Positions 26,665 to 38,496 of a DNA stretch of 53,062 nt are shown here, piece by piece. Under the pieces are notes generated by a model. That model searched no databases and was not told the origin of the DNA. It saw only the letters and a program-made list of their open reading frames with translations. How positions within the stretch are numbered: position 1 is the stretch's first letter; each line of letters begins with the position of its first letter. The DNA lies in NCBI RefSeq assembly GCF_946479765.1, contig NZ_CAMLHO010000027.1:1-53062 (forward strand), read 5' to 3'. The position numbers and the translations under genes were made by a program. Source of the DNA: an uncultured Aliivibrio sp. (lineage in GTDB: Bacteria > Pseudomonadota > Gammaproteobacteria > Enterobacterales > Vibrionaceae).

Positions 26665-28413
26665 ATGACTATTGAAAAAGACGAATCTACATGGGCAACA
26701 TTTAAGCGTTTATGGCCACTAATCTCTCTGTATAAGACAGGGCTTTGGGTTGCTGTTGTTGCACTGGTGATTAATGCATTAAGCGATACATATATGCTTT
26801 CGTTATTAAAGCCATTATTAGATGAAGGTTTTGGTAACGCGGATTCAGATTTCTTGAAGAAAATGCCATTTATCATTTTAGCAATGATGTTTATTCGTGG
26901 CTTAAGTGGTTTTATTTCTGGTTATTGTATGAGTTGGGTTGCGAGTAATGTCGTGATGCGAATTCGTCGTCAAATATTCAATCATTTTATGCACATGCCT
27001 GTGAGTTATTTCGATCAAGAATCTACAGGTCGCTTACTGTCTCGTATTACGTATGACTCAGAGCAAGTTGCTTCAGCAACCAGTAAAGCCTTAGTGAATA
27101 TTGTTCGTGAATCAGCAAGTATTATTGGTTTGCTTGGTTTGATGTTTTGGAATAGTTGGCAGCTTTCTTTAGTGCTTGTTGTGGTTGCCCCTGTTGTTGC
27201 TTTCGCGATTAGTTTTGTCTCTAAACGTTTTAGAAAGATCAGTAAAAACATGCAAACGGCGATGGGCTCATTAACAGCAACCTCTGAACAAATGTTGAAA
27301 GGCCATAAAGTTGTTCTTAGCTATGGGGGTCAAAAGGTTGAGTCTGAACGTTTTGATAACATCAGTAATCACATGCGCCAACAAGGCATGAAAATGGTGG
27401 TAGCTCAAGGTTTAGCTAACCCAATTATTCAAATGATTGCTTCTTTTGCTTTGGTTACGGTTTTATATTTAGCAAGTGTAGATTCTATTAAAGAGACATT
27501 GACTCCGGGTACATTTACGGTTGTTTTCTCTGCTATGTTTGGTTTATTGCGTCCGCTTAAAGGACTGACCAGCGTAACGTCTGATTTCCAACGAGGTATG
27601 GCGGCATGTCAAACGTTATTTGAATTAATTGATATGGATAAAGAAAAAGACGACGGTGTTATTACTAAAGATAAAGTGGAAGGCGATATTAAAGTTGAAA
27701 ATGTCACCTTTACTTACCCAACATCAGAAGGACCAGCATTACGTAACGTGAGCTTTGATATTCCTACTGGTAAGACGGTTGCATTAGTCGGTCGCTCTGG
27801 TTCTGGTAAAAGTACCATTGCCAATCTATTTACCCGTTTTTACGATGTTGACTCTGGATCTATCTCGTTAGATGGCAATGTAATTGAAGATTATAGACTT
27901 CCTAATCTTCGTAAACACTTTGCGTTAGTGTCGCAAAATGTGCACTTATTTAATGATACGGTAGCAAATAATATAGCTTATGCATCAGAGGGTAAGTTTA
28001 CTCGCGAAGAAATTGAGAAAGCGGCAGAATTGGCTTATGCGTCAGACTTCATCAATAAGATGGAGCAGGGTTTTGATACCATGATTGGTGAAAATGGTGC
28101 GAATTTATCCGGTGGTCAGCGTCAGCGTATCGCAATTGCTCGTGCTCTATTGCAAAATGCATCAGTCTTAATTCTTGATGAAGCAACTTCTGCATTAGAT
28201 ACCGAATCAGAAAAAGCGATTCAGTCGGCTCTAGATGAGCTGCAAAAAGATAAAACCGTATTAGTTATTGCACACCGTTTATCAACCATTGAAAGTGCGG
28301 ATCAGATCCTAGTGATAGATGAAGGTGAAGTGGTTGAGCGTGGAACTCATGCTGAACTAATTGCACATGATGGTGCTTATGCCCAGTTACATCGCATTCA
28401 GTTTGGTGATTAA
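26665..28413 (+). CDS. msbA: Lipid A export ATP-binding/permease protein MsbA
   Basis: A 582-residue homodimeric ABC half-transporter that flips lipid A-core across the inner membrane. An N-terminal six-helix membrane domain (about 20-320) precedes a nucleotide-binding domain with Walker [10 protein letters not shown], signature LSGGQRQR, Walker [13 protein letters not shown] and the switch histidine in IAHRLST. The length equals E. coli MsbA (582). Its stop overlaps the start of lpxK by one base (TAATG), starting the msbA-lpxK-ycaR-kdsB operon. Confidence 0.98.
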   Translation: MTIEKDESTWATFKRLWPLISLYKTGLWVAVVALVINALSDTYMLSLLKPLLDEGFGNADSDFLKKMPFIILAMMFIRGLSGFISGYCMSWVASNVVMRIRRQIFNHFMHMPVSYFDQESTGRLLSRITYDSEQVASATSKALVNIVRESASIIGLLGLMFWNSWQLSLVLVVVAPVVAFAISFVSKRFRKISKNMQTAMGSLTATSEQMLKGHKVVLSYGGQKVESERFDNISNHMRQQGMKMVVAQGLANPIIQMIASFALVTVLYLASVDSIKETLTPGTFTVVFSAMFGLLRPLKGLTSVTSDFQRGMAACQTLFELIDMDKEKDDGVITKDKVEGDIKVENVTFTYPTSEGPALRNVSFDIPTGKTVALVGRSGSGKSTIANLFTRFYDVDSGSISLDGNVIEDYRLPNLRKHFALVSQNVHLFNDTVANNIAYASEGKFTREEIEKAAELAYASDFINKMEQGFDTMIGENGANLSGGQRQRIAIARALLQNASVLILDEATSALDTESEKAIQSALDELQKDKTVLVIAHRLSTIESADQILVIDEGEVVERGTHAELIAHDGAYAQLHRIQFGD

Positions 28414-29420
28414 TGGTTGAGAAGATTTGGTTTGATAACCATTTTTTAGGTAAATTGTTGTGGCCGATATTGTGGCCACTCAGTTGCGTATTTAAACGGT
28501 TAGCCGCAAAGCGTAAAGCAGATTATCAGTCAGGTAAGAAAGAGAGCTACCGATCTTCTGTTCCTGTTGTCGTTGTGGGTAATATCACTGCGGGTGGTAA
28601 CGGTAAAACCCCTGTTGTTGTATGGCTCGTTGAGCAACTTCAATTAAAAGGTTACAGAGTTGGGGTCGCTTCTCGTGGCTATGGTGGTAAAGCACCGTAT
28701 TATCCATTTTTGCTTACCGAGACGACCACGCCTGATATTTCCGGCGATGAACCAGTATTGATAAAACAACGCACCAAAGCGGATGTTGCTGTTGCCCCTG
28801 TTCGCAGTGAAGCGGTTAAAATGCTTGAGCAGCAAGGTGTAGATATCGTCATCACTGATGATGGTTTACAGCATTACGCTCTACAACGTGATATTGAATT
28901 TATTATTATTGACGGCAAACGTCGTTTTGGTAATGGACAATACATCCCATTAGGGCCATTAAGAGAGGGAACTGATCGTTTATCAACGGTAGATTTCTTA
29001 ATTTGTAATGGAGAGCAACCAAAAGAGAACGAAATTTCAATGAAGCTTGAGCCGAGTGAGGCGATTAACCTAGTGACAGGTGAAAAGCGCGTAATTTCTT
29101 CATTATCCAACTTGGTTGCGTTTGCTGGTATTGGTCATCCACCACGTTTTTTTGATACGTTAATCTCGTTAAAGGCAGATGTGGTTCATACCCAAGGCTT
29201 TGGTGATCATAAAGCGTTTGAACCAACAGAAATTGAAAATTTAATGCAGTATGGCGAGCAATTAATAATGACGGAGAAAGATGCGGTTAAGTGTCAGTCT
29301 TTTGCTCAATCGTCATGGTGGTATTTACCAGTTGATGCCAAATTCCCAGAAGAAAAAGCACAACAAATATTAGATAAAATTATAGAGGTAAAAGAACAAT
29401 ATGGATTATCGTCTTCTTGA
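28413..29420 (+). CDS. lpxK: Tetraacyldisaccharide 4'-kinase
   Basis: A 335-residue membrane-associated kinase that phosphorylates the lipid A precursor at the 4' position. Visible: the N-terminal membrane-contact helix, the P-loop GGNGKTPVV (about 62-70), SRGYGGK, GDEPVLI and the DDGLQHY motif, all conserved in LpxK. The gene overlaps msbA by one base and the ycaR start by 20 bases, so expression of the lipid A steps is tightly linked. Confidence 0.97.
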   Translation: MVEKIWFDNHFLGKLLWPILWPLSCVFKRLAAKRKADYQSGKKESYRSSVPVVVVGNITAGGNGKTPVVVWLVEQLQLKGYRVGVASRGYGGKAPYYPFLLTETTTPDISGDEPVLIKQRTKADVAVAPVRSEAVKMLEQQGVDIVITDDGLQHYALQRDIEFIIIDGKRRFGNGQYIPLGPLREGTDRLSTVDFLICNGEQPKENEISMKLEPSEAINLVTGEKRVISSLSNLVAFAGIGHPPRFFDTLISLKADVVHTQGFGDHKAFEPTEIENLMQYGEQLIMTEKDAVKCQSFAQSSWWYLPVDAKFPEEKAQQILDKIIEVKEQYGLSSS

Positions 29421-29598
29421 AATCGTTGCTTGTCCTGTATGTAATGGAAAACTTAACTACGATAAAGATAAGCAAGAATTGATCTGTAAAATCGATCGTC
29501 TTGCATACCCAATCACAGAAGGTATTCCAGTAATGCTTGAGCCTGAAGCTCGTCGTATGACAATGGAAGAGGTAGAGCTATGTCGTTCACAGTCATAA
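29401..29598 (+). CDS. ycaR: YcaR, Trm112-family zinc-ribbon-like protein
   Basis: A 65-residue small protein of the UPF0434/Trm112 family. It begins [18 protein letters not shown] and keeps one CPVC knuckle; the second pair is reduced to a single Cys in [12 protein letters not shown], followed by the family's [12 protein letters not shown]. The gene overlaps lpxK at its 5' end by 20 bases and kdsB at its 3' end by 19 bases. The position between lpxK and kdsB is conserved in Gammaproteobacteria. Its role is unsettled. Confidence 0.95.
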   Translation: MDYRLLEIVACPVCNGKLNYDKDKQELICKIDRLAYPITEGIPVMLEPEARRMTMEEVELCRSQS

Positions 29599-30326
29599 TT
29601 CCTGCTCGTTACCAGTCAACACGCTTACCAGGTAAGCCATTGGCTGATATTTGTGGTAAACCGATGATCCAATGGGTTTATGAGCAAGCATCAAAAGCGG
29701 GGGCTGATCGCGTTATTATTGCAACCGATGATCCTCGTATCGAAGCGGTAGTTAAAAGCTTTGGTGGTGACGTATGTATGACATCACCCGATCACGAGTC
29801 AGGCACAGAGCGCCTAGCTGAAGTGATTGAAAAATGTGGCATTACCGCTGATGAAATCGTAGTGAATGTACAAGGGGATGAACCACTTATTCCACCAAGT
29901 ATTATTCAACAAGTCGCTCAGGATTTATCTGATTCGATTGCGCCTATGGCAACCTTAGCAGTACAGATTGATGAAGAAGACGATGTATTTAATCCAAATG
30001 CAGTTAAAGTAGTGACTGATGCAGAAGGTTATGCGTTGTACTTTAGCAGAGCGGCGATCCCATGGGATCGTGATGCGTTTGCAAAAGGCGAGAGCCTAAC
30101 TGCAAATCCATTGCTTCGTCATATTGGTATCTATGCGTATCGTGCTGGCTTTATTAATACTTATATTAATTGGCAACCAAGCGTACTTGAAAAAATCGAG
30201 TGTCTTGAGCAATTGCGTGTGCTTTGGTACGGTGAAAAAATTCATGTAGCTGTAGCAAAAGAAGCACCAGCCGCTGGTGTAGATACACCTGAAGATTTAG
30301 AAAAAGTACGAGCTTTATTGGCTTGA
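29580..30326 (+). CDS. kdsB: 3-deoxy-manno-octulosonate cytidylyltransferase
   Basis: A 248-residue cytoplasmic enzyme that activates Kdo with CTP to CMP-Kdo for LPS inner core assembly. The nucleotide-binding start [16 protein letters not shown] is intact, as are [21 protein letters not shown] and [12 protein letters not shown]. The length matches the family (248 in E. coli). Last gene of the msbA operon; a terminator follows within 30 bp. Confidence 0.98.
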   Translation: MSFTVIIPARYQSTRLPGKPLADICGKPMIQWVYEQASKAGADRVIIATDDPRIEAVVKSFGGDVCMTSPDHESGTERLAEVIEKCGITADEIVVNVQGDEPLIPPSIIQQVAQDLSDSIAPMATLAVQIDEEDDVFNPNAVKVVTDAEGYALYFSRAAIPWDRDAFAKGESLTANPLLRHIGIYAYRAGFINTYINWQPSVLEKIECLEQLRVLWYGEKIHVAVAKEAPAAGVDTPEDLEKVRALLA

Positions 30327-30353
30327 TTTACGTCTTAGTCAGACAGCTAAACG

Positions 30354-30395
30354 AAAAAGGCCCGAAAACTAAGTAAATTAGTTCCGGGCCTTTTT
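30354..30395. terminator. Bidirectional intrinsic terminator between kdsB and elyC
   Basis: AAAAAGGCCCG (30354-30364) pairs with CGGGCCTTTTT (30385-30395), with an inner AACTAA/TTAGTT stem. A- and T-tracts on both sides allow it to serve both convergent genes. Confidence 0.93.
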
Positions 30396-30419
30396 AATGT
30401 CTAACTGATTATATTAATA

Positions 30420-31289
30420 TTACAAATTGTCTTTTTTAGGTAAAGGCAGTGAGTTTTTTATCTCATCTACTTTATCTAATACATCATTTATTTCAACCTG
30501 TGGTGTTTCTTGTGCTTGCTGTTCATTGGCGACGAGCATGTCTTTCAATTGCATAAACCAACGACCCATCTGTTCGTACCAAAAACGCTCAGATTGCTCT
30601 AAATATTTGGCTTTTGGTGCGTATTTTTCCCATGGCTGTTTAATCTCAGAATGGGCTAAGTAATTTGTTGGAGCAGGAGTAGGGTTCATACCTAACTTGT
30701 TAAATTCAGCCATTGCGCGTGGCATATGGCTTGCCGAAGTAACAAGAACTAAGGTTTTATTTCCCACTGAATTTAGTGTTTGAATTGCTTCTTCTTGCGT
30801 ATCTCTTGCTCTTTCTAATAAAAGAATGTCTGATTTATTAACCCCAAGAGAAAGCGCAACACGAGCCATCATTCGAGCGTGGCTAACCGTTGTTCCGCCC
30901 TTATAGCCAGACAAAATTAACTTTGCGCCAGGGTACATTCGATAAATACGGATCCCTTCAGCTAAACGCATAACAGCGGCGCGTGATAATTCAGAGATCG
31001 GTGAGATATCGTCGTCAACAACATGACCATTACCAAGAACTAGAACATACTCTACAGGGGCTTCAGGGCTTATATACGAAGGATATATTCGCTCTGTAGA
31101 TTTCAGTAATGGTGTTGTGACGGGTTGAAAAGACAATAAGAAAATCCCAATAAGAGACAGTGTCAGTAAAAAAGAGGCAAACCCTTTCCTTTTTGAAAAC
31201 CATAAAATGAATAGGCCGATGAAGCCAATCAGGAGTAATCCTGGCAAGGGCATCAGCATTGATGATACAAACTTCTTTAACTCAAACAT
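30420..31289 (-). CDS. elyC: Envelope biogenesis factor ElyC (DUF218 family)
   Basis: A 289-residue inner-membrane protein with two N-terminal membrane helices (about 10-30 and 37-56) and a periplasmic DUF218/YdcF-like domain (VEYVLVLGNGHV, GAKLILSGYKGG, TSASHMPRAMAEF). In E. coli ElyC (YcbC) is needed for normal peptidoglycan synthesis at low temperature and affects undecaprenyl-phosphate use. In E. coli it also lies beside the cmoM-mukFEB cluster, so synteny supports the call. A 35-residue charged C-terminal tail is longer than usual. Confidence 0.93.
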   Translation of the reverse strand: MFELKKFVSSMLMPLPGLLLIGFIGLFILWFSKRKGFASFLLTLSLIGIFLLSFQPVTTPLLKSTERIYPSYISPEAPVEYVLVLGNGHVVDDDISPISELSRAAVMRLAEGIRIYRMYPGAKLILSGYKGGTTVSHARMMARVALSLGVNKSDILLLERARDTQEEAIQTLNSVGNKTLVLVTSASHMPRAMAEFNKLGMNPTPAPTNYLAHSEIKQPWEKYAPKAKYLEQSERFWYEQMGRWFMQLKDMLVANEQQAQETPQVEINDVLDKVDEIKNSLPLPKKDNL

Positions 31290-31424
31290 ATTTTTTGACT
31301 ATTACCGCTGATATAGAATGAAAAATCACCACTTGAGAGCAAAAAACAGCGTCATGCTGTTACTTCCTTGAGCTCTTATGCGACAATGCTTGTTTCCAAT
31401 AGATAATATCATAACTTAACCACT

Positions 31425-31846
31425 GTGAATAAAGACCGTAATTTCGACGACATCACCTACACATTTACAAAGAGCCTGTATGGCGTAGATAAAAGTGATA
31501 TTCGTCAAATTATAGTATGGCAAGATATGAAGCTATCATGGTGTATAGTAAGCAAATTCTGCGCCAGTTACCATATTAGATATGGGATATAGATGCGGTC
31601 AGAGTCTCAATGTTCACTTATTTACTCCGCTGTACAACAAATTGAACAGCACGGGGCGGTTAAGGTTGATATTCTATTGAAAAGTGTGATTTGTGGCAAT
31701 ATTTCTCATGTTTTTGATAGCATGCCACGTTGGAAACAGTTTAAGTTACCACCATAAAACAGGGTACTATAGACGAGTAGTTATGCCGTCAAGAACCTTA
31801 TCTGTCTCTTGGTCGTTATATTTATATATGGACGAGGAGAAAATAA
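31425..31846 (+). pseudogene. cmoM: Decayed cmoM (tRNA mcmo5U34 methyltransferase) remnant
   Basis: Between elyC and mukF, where E. coli carries cmoM (smtA), fragments of the same protein can be read in shifted frames. From 31425: KDRNFDDIT then SLYGVDKSDIRQIIVWQDM, matching the CmoM N terminus (DRNFDDIA..., IYGTTKGQLRQAILWQDL). Near 31620: SAVQQIEQHGAVKV, as in the region after the SAM site. Near 31670-31735: VICGNISHVFDSMPRWK, matching MVAGNFDYVQAGMPKKK. From 31793: [12 protein letters not shown], matching EPYITLGRYIHV, ending at TAA 31844-31846. Frameshifts, stops and loss of most of the SAM-binding core make it non-functional. It would have converted cmo5U to mcmo5U at wobble position 34. 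The remnant now lies in the mukF 5' region. Confidence 0.85.
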
Positions 31847-31871
31847 TAATGATGTACACAAAGGATACACA

Positions 31872-33209
31872 ATGAGTGAGTTTTCTAATGCTGTTACAGA
31901 CCAAACGGTTGATGAACTGGTTGGCTGGGTAAAACAGCACGATTTCTCATTGAACTTGCCGACCGAGCGTCTGGCATTTTTGTTGGCCATTGCTGTTCTC
32001 AGTAATGAAAGATTTGATGATGAGCTGGGTGAAGGTGAACTTCACGATGCGTTTGGCATCATCAGTGGTTTATTTGGTCAATCCAATGACACCATTGCTT
32101 TTCGTGCGAACAATGCAATCAATGAATTAGTAAAACAACGTTTAATTAGCCGCTTTAGTGGTGAAAGTACCGATGGAATGAACATCTATCGTCTAACACC
32201 ATTAGCGATTGGTATTACCGATTATTACGTGCGCCACCGTCAATTCTCTAAATTGAAGCTTTCTATTCAGTTGACGATGGTTGCAGAAGAGATCCAGAAA
32301 GCATCGCAAGCGGCTGAAAAAGGTGGTGATGCGAAGCACTGGCGTAAAAACGTATTCGGTGTTTTGAAATACTCTGTTGGAGAGATTTTTGATCGTATCG
32401 ATCTAAACCAACGCGTAATGGATGAACAACAACAATCAGTTAAAGAAGAAATTGCTGTGCTGCTAAACCAAAACTGGCGTGAAGCGATCTCGAGCTGTGA
32501 AAAGCTACTTGATGAAACCTCGGGTAACTTGCGCGAATTACAAGATTCATTGCAAGCAGCAGGTGATCAACTTCAAACGGAATTACTGAATATTCAAGAA
32601 ATTGTTTATGGTAATGACGAGTTAGAGTTTATTGACGCCATGCTGTATTCATTGCAAATGAAGCTTGACCGTATTGTGAGTTGGGGACAACAAGCGATTG
32701 ATTTATGGATTGGCTACGACAGACACGTACATAAATTTATTCGTACCGCAATTGATATGGATAAAAACCGTGCCTTTAGTCAGCGTCTGCGTGATTCTGT
32801 AAAAGGGTATTTTGATGCGCCATGGTTATTAACGTACGCAGATACAGAGCGTCTACGTGATATGCGTGATGAAACGCTCATGCTGCGTGATGATGAAGTA
32901 ACCGGTATCGTCCCTGAAGAAATGGAATTTGAAGAGCTGACCATTATTGCCGATCTCTTAGCTGAACAGATCAGTGAAATGCTACAACATCATAAAGACA
33001 CTGGTGAGGCGATTGAGTTGGGTACTGTACTTAAAAAGTATCTAGCGATTCATCCTCATTCTCAGCACTTTGATCTGGCCCGCTTAGTGGTAGATCAAGC
33101 CGTGCGTCTCGGTTATTCAGAAGCCGATTTCCAAGCCGTTCAACCTGATTGGCAGTCTATTAACGAATTCGGTGCGAAGGTACAAGCAAATGTCATTGAC
33201 AAATATTGA
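31872..33209 (+). CDS. mukF: Chromosome partition protein MukF (kleisin)
   Basis: A 445-residue kleisin of the MukBEF condensin. It has an N-terminal winged-helix dimerisation domain (about 1-115, [14 protein letters not shown]), a helical middle region that binds MukE, and a C-terminal winged helix that contacts the MukB head. I start at ATG 31872 with AAGGA six bases upstream; the sequence MSEFSNAV matches E. coli MSEFSQTV, and the 21 extra upstream codons fall in the cmoM remnant. The end overlaps mukE by 20 bases and reads YGAKVQAxVIDKY as in E. coli. Confidence 0.97.
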   Translation: MSEFSNAVTDQTVDELVGWVKQHDFSLNLPTERLAFLLAIAVLSNERFDDELGEGELHDAFGIISGLFGQSNDTIAFRANNAINELVKQRLISRFSGESTDGMNIYRLTPLAIGITDYYVRHRQFSKLKLSIQLTMVAEEIQKASQAAEKGGDAKHWRKNVFGVLKYSVGEIFDRIDLNQRVMDEQQQSVKEEIAVLLNQNWREAISSCEKLLDETSGNLRELQDSLQAAGDQLQTELLNIQEIVYGNDELEFIDAMLYSLQMKLDRIVSWGQQAIDLWIGYDRHVHKFIRTAIDMDKNRAFSQRLRDSVKGYFDAPWLLTYADTERLRDMRDETLMLRDDEVTGIVPEEMEFEELTIIADLLAEQISEMLQHHKDTGEAIELGTVLKKYLAIHPHSQHFDLARLVVDQAVRLGYSEADFQAVQPDWQSINEFGAKVQANVIDKY

Positions 33210-33933
33210 AGAATTTATGCCTGAGAAGTTAGCAAAAGCAATTGCTAATCCATTATTCCCAGCATTAGACAGTTTATTGCGTTCTGGCCGCCATATTGCC
33301 AGTGAAGATTTAGATAACCACGGTTTATTGTGTGAGTTTGAACATGAGCTTGGTATGTTTTATCAGCGTTATCATGCTGAATTAGTAAAAGCACCAGAAG
33401 GTTTCTTTTACTTACGTCCGCGCTCTACCTCTTTCATTGCACGCAGCGTATTGGCTGAGATAGACATGCTAGTTGGTAAAGTCTTGTGTTTCTTATACCT
33501 AAGCCCAGAGCGTTTGGCTCACGAAGGTATCTTTACGAACCAAGAGCTGTTTGATGAGCTATTAGTGTTAGCTGATGAACAAAAGCTAATGAAGTTAGTG
33601 ACTAACCGTGCATCAGGTTCTGACTTAGATAAAGAAAAGCTGTTTGATAAAGTTCGTACTTCACTGCGTCGTTTAAAGCGTCTAGGTATGATCATTCAAG
33701 TAGGTGAGCAGGGTAAATTCCGCATCAGTGAAGCGGTATTCCGTTTTGGTGCAGATGTTCGCTCTAATGATGATATGAAAGAAGCACAACTGCGCTTGAT
33801 CCGTGATGGTGAAGCGGTTGTCGTTCACAATGAAGAATCGAGCCAATCTAGCTTCGATCTTGATGAAAATGAAAAATTAAGTGATGTATCTGCAGAAGAG
33901 CAGCATGAATTAGAATTGGAAGGTGATGCATGA
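33190..33933 (+). CDS. mukE: Chromosome partition protein MukE (KITE subunit)
   Basis: A 247-residue winged-helix KITE protein that binds MukF and modulates MukB ATPase. I start at ATG 33190, giving [15 protein letters not shown], in line with E. coli MSSTNIEQVMPVKLA; a GTG 18 bases upstream is less likely. Conserved blocks include [30 protein letters not shown] and FRFGADVR. The acidic C-terminal tail is divergent. It overlaps mukF by 20 bases and mukB by 4 bases (ATGA). Confidence 0.97.
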   Translation: MSLTNIEEFMPEKLAKAIANPLFPALDSLLRSGRHIASEDLDNHGLLCEFEHELGMFYQRYHAELVKAPEGFFYLRPRSTSFIARSVLAEIDMLVGKVLCFLYLSPERLAHEGIFTNQELFDELLVLADEQKLMKLVTNRASGSDLDKEKLFDKVRTSLRRLKRLGMIIQVGEQGKFRISEAVFRFGADVRSNDDMKEAQLRLIRDGEAVVVHNEESSQSSFDLDENEKLSDVSAEEQHELELEGDA

Positions 33934-36900
33934 GCATGATTGAACGTGGTAAATATCAATCACTCACCATGGTTAACTGGAACGGCTTTTTTGCTCGTAC
34001 CTTTGATATTGATAATCTAGTAACAACACTTTCTGGTGGTAACGGTGCCGGTAAATCGACCACAATGGCCGCGTTTATCACCACGCTAATTCCGGATCAA
34101 TCGCTACTGCATTTCCGTAACACAACCGAAGCGGGTAGCTCACAAGCATCACGTGATAAAGGGTTACACGGTAAATTAAAGCCGGGTGCCTGTTATGCTG
34201 CACTAGACGTAGTAAACTCGCGTAATCAACGTGTTCTTTTTGCGGTTAAATTACAGCAAGTTGCTGGTCGTGATAAGAAGGGAGACATCAAACCGCTTAT
34301 TATTATCGGTTTGTCAAGTCACGTGAAAGCAACCGATTTAATGATTGAATCGGTGTTTGAAAACCAAGCGCGTGTTCGTCAAATTAATGAAGTAAAAGAC
34401 ATTGTGGCTGAATACGAAGGTGTTCAGTTCAAAGCGTTTAACTCAGTCACTGATTACCACGCGCAAATGTTTGATTACGGTGTTCTGCCTAAGAAACTTC
34501 GTAATACCAGTGATCGTTCTAAATTCTATCGTCTACTTGAAGCATCTTTATACGGCGGTATCTCTAGTGCAATCACGCGTTCTTTACGTGATTACTTATT
34601 ACCACAAAATGGTGGTGTTAAGAAAGCCTTCCAAGATATGGAGGCGGCATTGCGTGAAAACCGCATGACATTAGAAGCGATCAAAACAACACAGTCTGAT
34701 CGTGATTTATTTAAGCGCTTAATTACTGAATCAACCAACTATGTTGCTTCAGATTATATGCGTCATGCGAATGATCGTCGTAAAAAACTGGAACAAACAT
34801 TAACGCACCGTGTTGAGTTAATGAATGCACAAAACAGCTTGGTTGGTTTATCTTCTGTATTGAACAACATGCAGAGCGAACTAGAACTGCTTACGGATTC
34901 AGAATCAGGTCTTGAACAAGATTATCAAGCAGCCTCAGATCATCTTCAATTAGTGCAAACAGCCGTTCGTCAACAAGAGAAGATTGAACGCTACTCTGAA
35001 GATCTAGAAGAGCTAACAGAGCGTCTAGAAGAGCAAGTTATGGTGGTAGAAGAAGCCGCTGAACAACTTGCGATGTCAGAAGAGCAAGCACAATTAACTG
35101 AAGAAGAAGTTGATAGCCTTAAAACACAACTTGCTGACTACCAACAAGCGTTGGATATGCAGCAAACCCGTGCGCTTCAATATCAACAAGCCGTTAAAGC
35201 ACTTGAAAAAGCACAGCAGCTAACAGCGAATGATGAACTAACGCAACACAATGCAGTCGATCTTCAATCTGAGTTAAAAGCAAAAGAAGAGCGTCAAACA
35301 ATCGCACTTCTTGCTATTAAACATAAGCTGGACCTTTCTTCTGCTGCCGTTCAACAATTTGAACGTGGCTTAGCATTAGTTACCTCAATTGCCGGTCATG
35401 TTGAGCGAAGCGAAGCGTCAGATAAAGCAAAAGCCTTAATTGAGAAAGCTCGCCAGTTCAGCAATATTGCAGAGCGTGCAGAACAGCTTAAAGCGCAATA
35501 CAAAGATTTAGAACGTGCCGTGCGTTTACAACGTCAAGCTCAAGAATTGGCGGCTGAATATGCAAAACGTTTTAATATCACTGTTGATTCTGAAATCGTA
35601 CTTGAAGAAGAACAAGCTCGTTATGAAGAGATGCTTGAAACCGTTCAAGAACAGCAAGAAAATATCATTGATAAACGCTCAGAGCTAAAGCGTCAAGAAC
35701 AGCAACTTCGTTCTGAAACTCAGCGTTTAGAATCAATCGCACCGAAATGGATTGCAGGTAATGATGCGCTACATAAACTGAATGATCAGTGTGGTGTTGA
35801 GTTAGAAGATAGCCACATGGTTATCAGTAAAATGCAAGAAACGCTAGAAAACGAACGCGTACTTTCAACCAATAAAGATCGCCTTGCTGCTCGTAAACAA
35901 GAGTTAGATGGTGAGATTGAACGTTTAGCGGCTCCTGGTGGTAGTGGTGATGCTCGCCTTAAAGGTCTTGCGGATACATTAGGTGGCGTACTGCTTTCTG
36001 AAATTTACGATGATATTACGTTAAGTGATGCACCGTATTTTAGTTCGCTTTACGGCCCTGCTCGTCATGCTATCGTTGTGTCTGATTTATCTGGTATCAA
36101 AGAAAAACTGGTGGATCTTGATGATTGCCCAGATGATCTTTACATCATTGAAGGCGATATTGACGCGTTTGATGACAGCGTATTTGATGCCGATGAAATG
36201 GAGAATGCGGTTTGTGTTCACCTAAATGATCGCCAAATGCGTTACTCTCGTTTCCCTGAGCTGCCATTGTTTGGTCGCGCTGCTCGTGAGCAACGTTTAG
36301 ACACATTACGTGAAGAACGTGAAATTGCGGTTGAAGAGCACGCGAAAGCGGCATTTGATTCACAAAAACTTCAACGTTTATACCAAAGCTTCAATGGTTT
36401 CGTGTCAACACACCTAGTAGTCGCGTTTGATGCCGATCCAGAAGTTGAATTGAAAAAAGCACGTGAGCAATTATCGCAAACGAGCCGTCAATTAAATGAA
36501 TTGGTAGCGACTGAGCAACAACACAAATCTCAACTGTTAGCATCAAAAGAGGCACTGTCTCAATTAGCTAAAATTGCACCTCATATCAATGTGCTTGAAG
36601 ATGAAACCATCACTGAGCGTTTTGAAGAGATCAGTGTTCAAGTTGAACAAGTATCAGAAGCAGAAAGTTTCCTACGTCAAAATGGTAAAGTGATTGTTGA
36701 GTTAGAAAGCTTGCAACGTGCATTAGAAGTGGATCCTGAACAGTTTGATGCATTAAAAGCTGAACATGAGCAAATTGATGCGCAGTTACAAAGCATTAAA
36801 GCACAATTGTTTGCTATTTCTGATTTAGTCGAGCGTCGCCATCACTTCGGCTATGAAGATGCGGTTACATTGCTTAATAAGAGCAGTGAACTAAACGAAC

Positions 36901-38402
36901 AACTTAAAGCGAAATTAGTACAAGCAGAACAAGCGCGTACTAAAGCGAAAGAGCAACAAAAGCTATCCCAAGCTCAAGCAAACCAATATAACCAAGTAAT
37001 GGCATCGCTTAAGAGTTCGCATCAAGCTAAGCAAGAGACCGTTCAGGAATTTAAACGTGAGCTGCAAGAGTTTGGTGTTCACGCTGACCAAAGTGCGTTA
37101 GAGCGTGCTGAAGTTCGTAAAGGTGAATTGAACGAACGCCTACACAGTTCTCGTGGTCGTAAGAGTGAGCTTGAAAAAAGCATCACATCAAATGAACTTG
37201 AGATTAAAGGCTTAGTTAAGCAATCACGTAAAGTTGAAAAACTGTACAAAGAGTTACGCACTTTTGTGGTTAACGCAAAAGCAGGTTGGTGTTCAGTTCT
37301 ACGTTTAGCTCGTGAAAATGATGTTGAGCGTCGTCTACACAAACGTGAATTGGCGTATTTAAGTGCTGAAGAGCTGCGCTCAATGTCGGATAAATCATTA
37401 GGTGCGCTTCGTTTAGCAGTTGCAGATAATGAAGACCTACGTGACTCGCTGCGTGCTTCTGAAGATACAAGTAAGCCAGAGCGTAAGGTTCTATTCTACA
37501 TTGCGGTTTATCAGCATCTTCGTGAGCGTATTCGTCAGGATATTATTCGTACTGATGATCCAGTTGAAGCCATTGAAGAGATGGAAACGGAGCTTGGTCG
37601 TTTAACTGAAGAGTTAACTTCTCGTGAGAATCGCCTTGCATTAAGTTCTGAAAGTGTTGCCAGCATTATACGTAAAACGATTCAGCGTGAGCAAAACCGT
37701 ATTCGTATGCTAAACCAAGGTTTATCTCAAATTGGTTTTGGTCAAGTAACGGGTGTTCGTTTAAACGTTGGTATCCGTGAAACGCATGCGACGTTATTAG
37801 CCGGTCTGTCTGAGCATCAAGCACAGCATCAAGACTTGTTTGGTAATCCTAGCTTTACGTTCTCAGAATCAATTGCGAAACTGTTCCAACGTATTAATCC
37901 ACATATCGATGTAGGTCAACGTTCTCCGCAAACATTGGGTGAAGAGTTACTGGATTACCGTAACTACTTAGAACTGAACATTGAAGTAAACCGTGGTGCT
38001 GATGGGTGGTTACAAGCAGAGTCGGGTGCATTATCAACAGGTGAGGCGATTGGTACGGGTCAAGCGATCCTACTGATGGTTATCCAAAGTTGGGAAGATG
38101 AGTCTCGTCGTCTTCGTAGCAAAGACATCATGCCTTGTCGCCTATTGTTCTTGGATGAAGCGGCACGTCTGGATGGTAAATCTATCGCGACATTATTTGA
38201 ATTGTGTGACCGTTTGGATATGCAATTATTAATCGCGGCGCCAGAGAACATCAGTCCAGAGAAGGGTACGACGTATAAACTGGTTCGTAAGATCTTCAAA
38301 GATCGTGAGCACGTTCATGTGGTGGGCCTAAAAGGTTTTGGACAAGATACAGCAGCAAGCCGAACTCAACAAACGCTAGAAGAAGCAGAGATTGCTGAAT
38401 AA
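33930..38402 (+). CDS. mukB: Chromosome partition protein MukB (SMC-like condensin ATPase)
   Basis: A 1490-residue SMC-like protein (1486 in E. coli) that forms the DNA-organising dimer of MukBEF. The N-terminal half-head has Walker [10 protein letters not shown] (36-44). Two long coiled-coil stretches (about 275-600 and 855-1115) flank the hinge region (about 650-770, [11 protein letters not shown]...[14 protein letters not shown]). The C-terminal half-head has the ABC signature around [15 protein letters not shown] and Walker [12 protein letters not shown]. The start ATG overlaps the mukE stop (ATGA) and has GGAAGG upstream. A second ATG two codons later corresponds to the E. coli start. 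Confidence 0.98.
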   Translation: MSMIERGKYQSLTMVNWNGFFARTFDIDNLVTTLSGGNGAGKSTTMAAFITTLIPDQSLLHFRNTTEAGSSQASRDKGLHGKLKPGACYAALDVVNSRNQRVLFAVKLQQVAGRDKKGDIKPLIIIGLSSHVKATDLMIESVFENQARVRQINEVKDIVAEYEGVQFKAFNSVTDYHAQMFDYGVLPKKLRNTSDRSKFYRLLEASLYGGISSAITRSLRDYLLPQNGGVKKAFQDMEAALRENRMTLEAIKTTQSDRDLFKRLITESTNYVASDYMRHANDRRKKLEQTLTHRVELMNAQNSLVGLSSVLNNMQSELELLTDSESGLEQDYQAASDHLQLVQTAVRQQEKIERYSEDLEELTERLEEQVMVVEEAAEQLAMSEEQAQLTEEEVDSLKTQLADYQQALDMQQTRALQYQQAVKALEKAQQLTANDELTQHNAVDLQSELKAKEERQTIALLAIKHKLDLSSAAVQQFERGLALVTSIAGHVERSEASDKAKALIEKARQFSNIAERAEQLKAQYKDLERAVRLQRQAQELAAEYAKRFNITVDSEIVLEEEQARYEEMLETVQEQQENIIDKRSELKRQEQQLRSETQRLESIAPKWIAGNDALHKLNDQCGVELEDSHMVISKMQETLENERVLSTNKDRLAARKQELDGEIERLAAPGGSGDARLKGLADTLGGVLLSEIYDDITLSDAPYFSSLYGPARHAIVVSDLSGIKEKLVDLDDCPDDLYIIEGDIDAFDDSVFDADEMENAVCVHLNDRQMRYSRFPELPLFGRAAREQRLDTLREEREIAVEEHAKAAFDSQKLQRLYQSFNGFVSTHLVVAFDADPEVELKKAREQLSQTSRQLNELVATEQQHKSQLLASKEALSQLAKIAPHINVLEDETITERFEEISVQVEQVSEAESFLRQNGKVIVELESLQRALEVDPEQFDALKAEHEQIDAQLQSIKAQLFAISDLVERRHHFGYEDAVTLLNKSSELNEQLKAKLVQAEQARTKAKEQQKLSQAQANQYNQVMASLKSSHQAKQETVQEFKRELQEFGVHADQSALERAEVRKGELNERLHSSRGRKSELEKSITSNELEIKGLVKQSRKVEKLYKELRTFVVNAKAGWCSVLRLARENDVERRLHKRELAYLSAEELRSMSDKSLGALRLAVADNEDLRDSLRASEDTSKPERKVLFYIAVYQHLRERIRQDIIRTDDPVEAIEEMETELGRLTEELTSRENRLALSSESVASIIRKTIQREQNRIRMLNQGLSQIGFGQVTGVRLNVGIRETHATLLAGLSEHQAQHQDLFGNPSFTFSESIAKLFQRINPHIDVGQRSPQTLGEELLDYRNYLELNIEVNRGADGWLQAESGALSTGEAIGTGQAILLMVIQSWEDESRRLRSKDIMPCRLLFLDEAARLDGKSIATLFELCDRLDMQLLIAAPENISPEKGTTYKLVRKIFKDREHVHVVGLKGFGQDTAASRTQQTLEEAEIAE

Positions 38403-38424
38403 CAGTAAGTTAAGTTTGTAAATT

Positions 38425-38457
38425 AAATGGCAGTCAGAAATGGCTGCCATTTTTTAT
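38425..38457 (+). terminator. Intrinsic terminator of mukFEB
   Basis: AAATGGCAG (38425-38433) pairs with CTGCCATTT (38444-38452), followed by T residues, 22 bp after the mukB stop. Confidence 0.9.
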
Positions 38458-38496
38458 GATTATTATGTGAATTGAACAAATGAGGCATAAGAAGTA

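Noticed and set aside
31693..31875. 60-residue plus-strand ORF before mukF
   Set aside because: It is an artefact of frames within the decayed cmoM gene.
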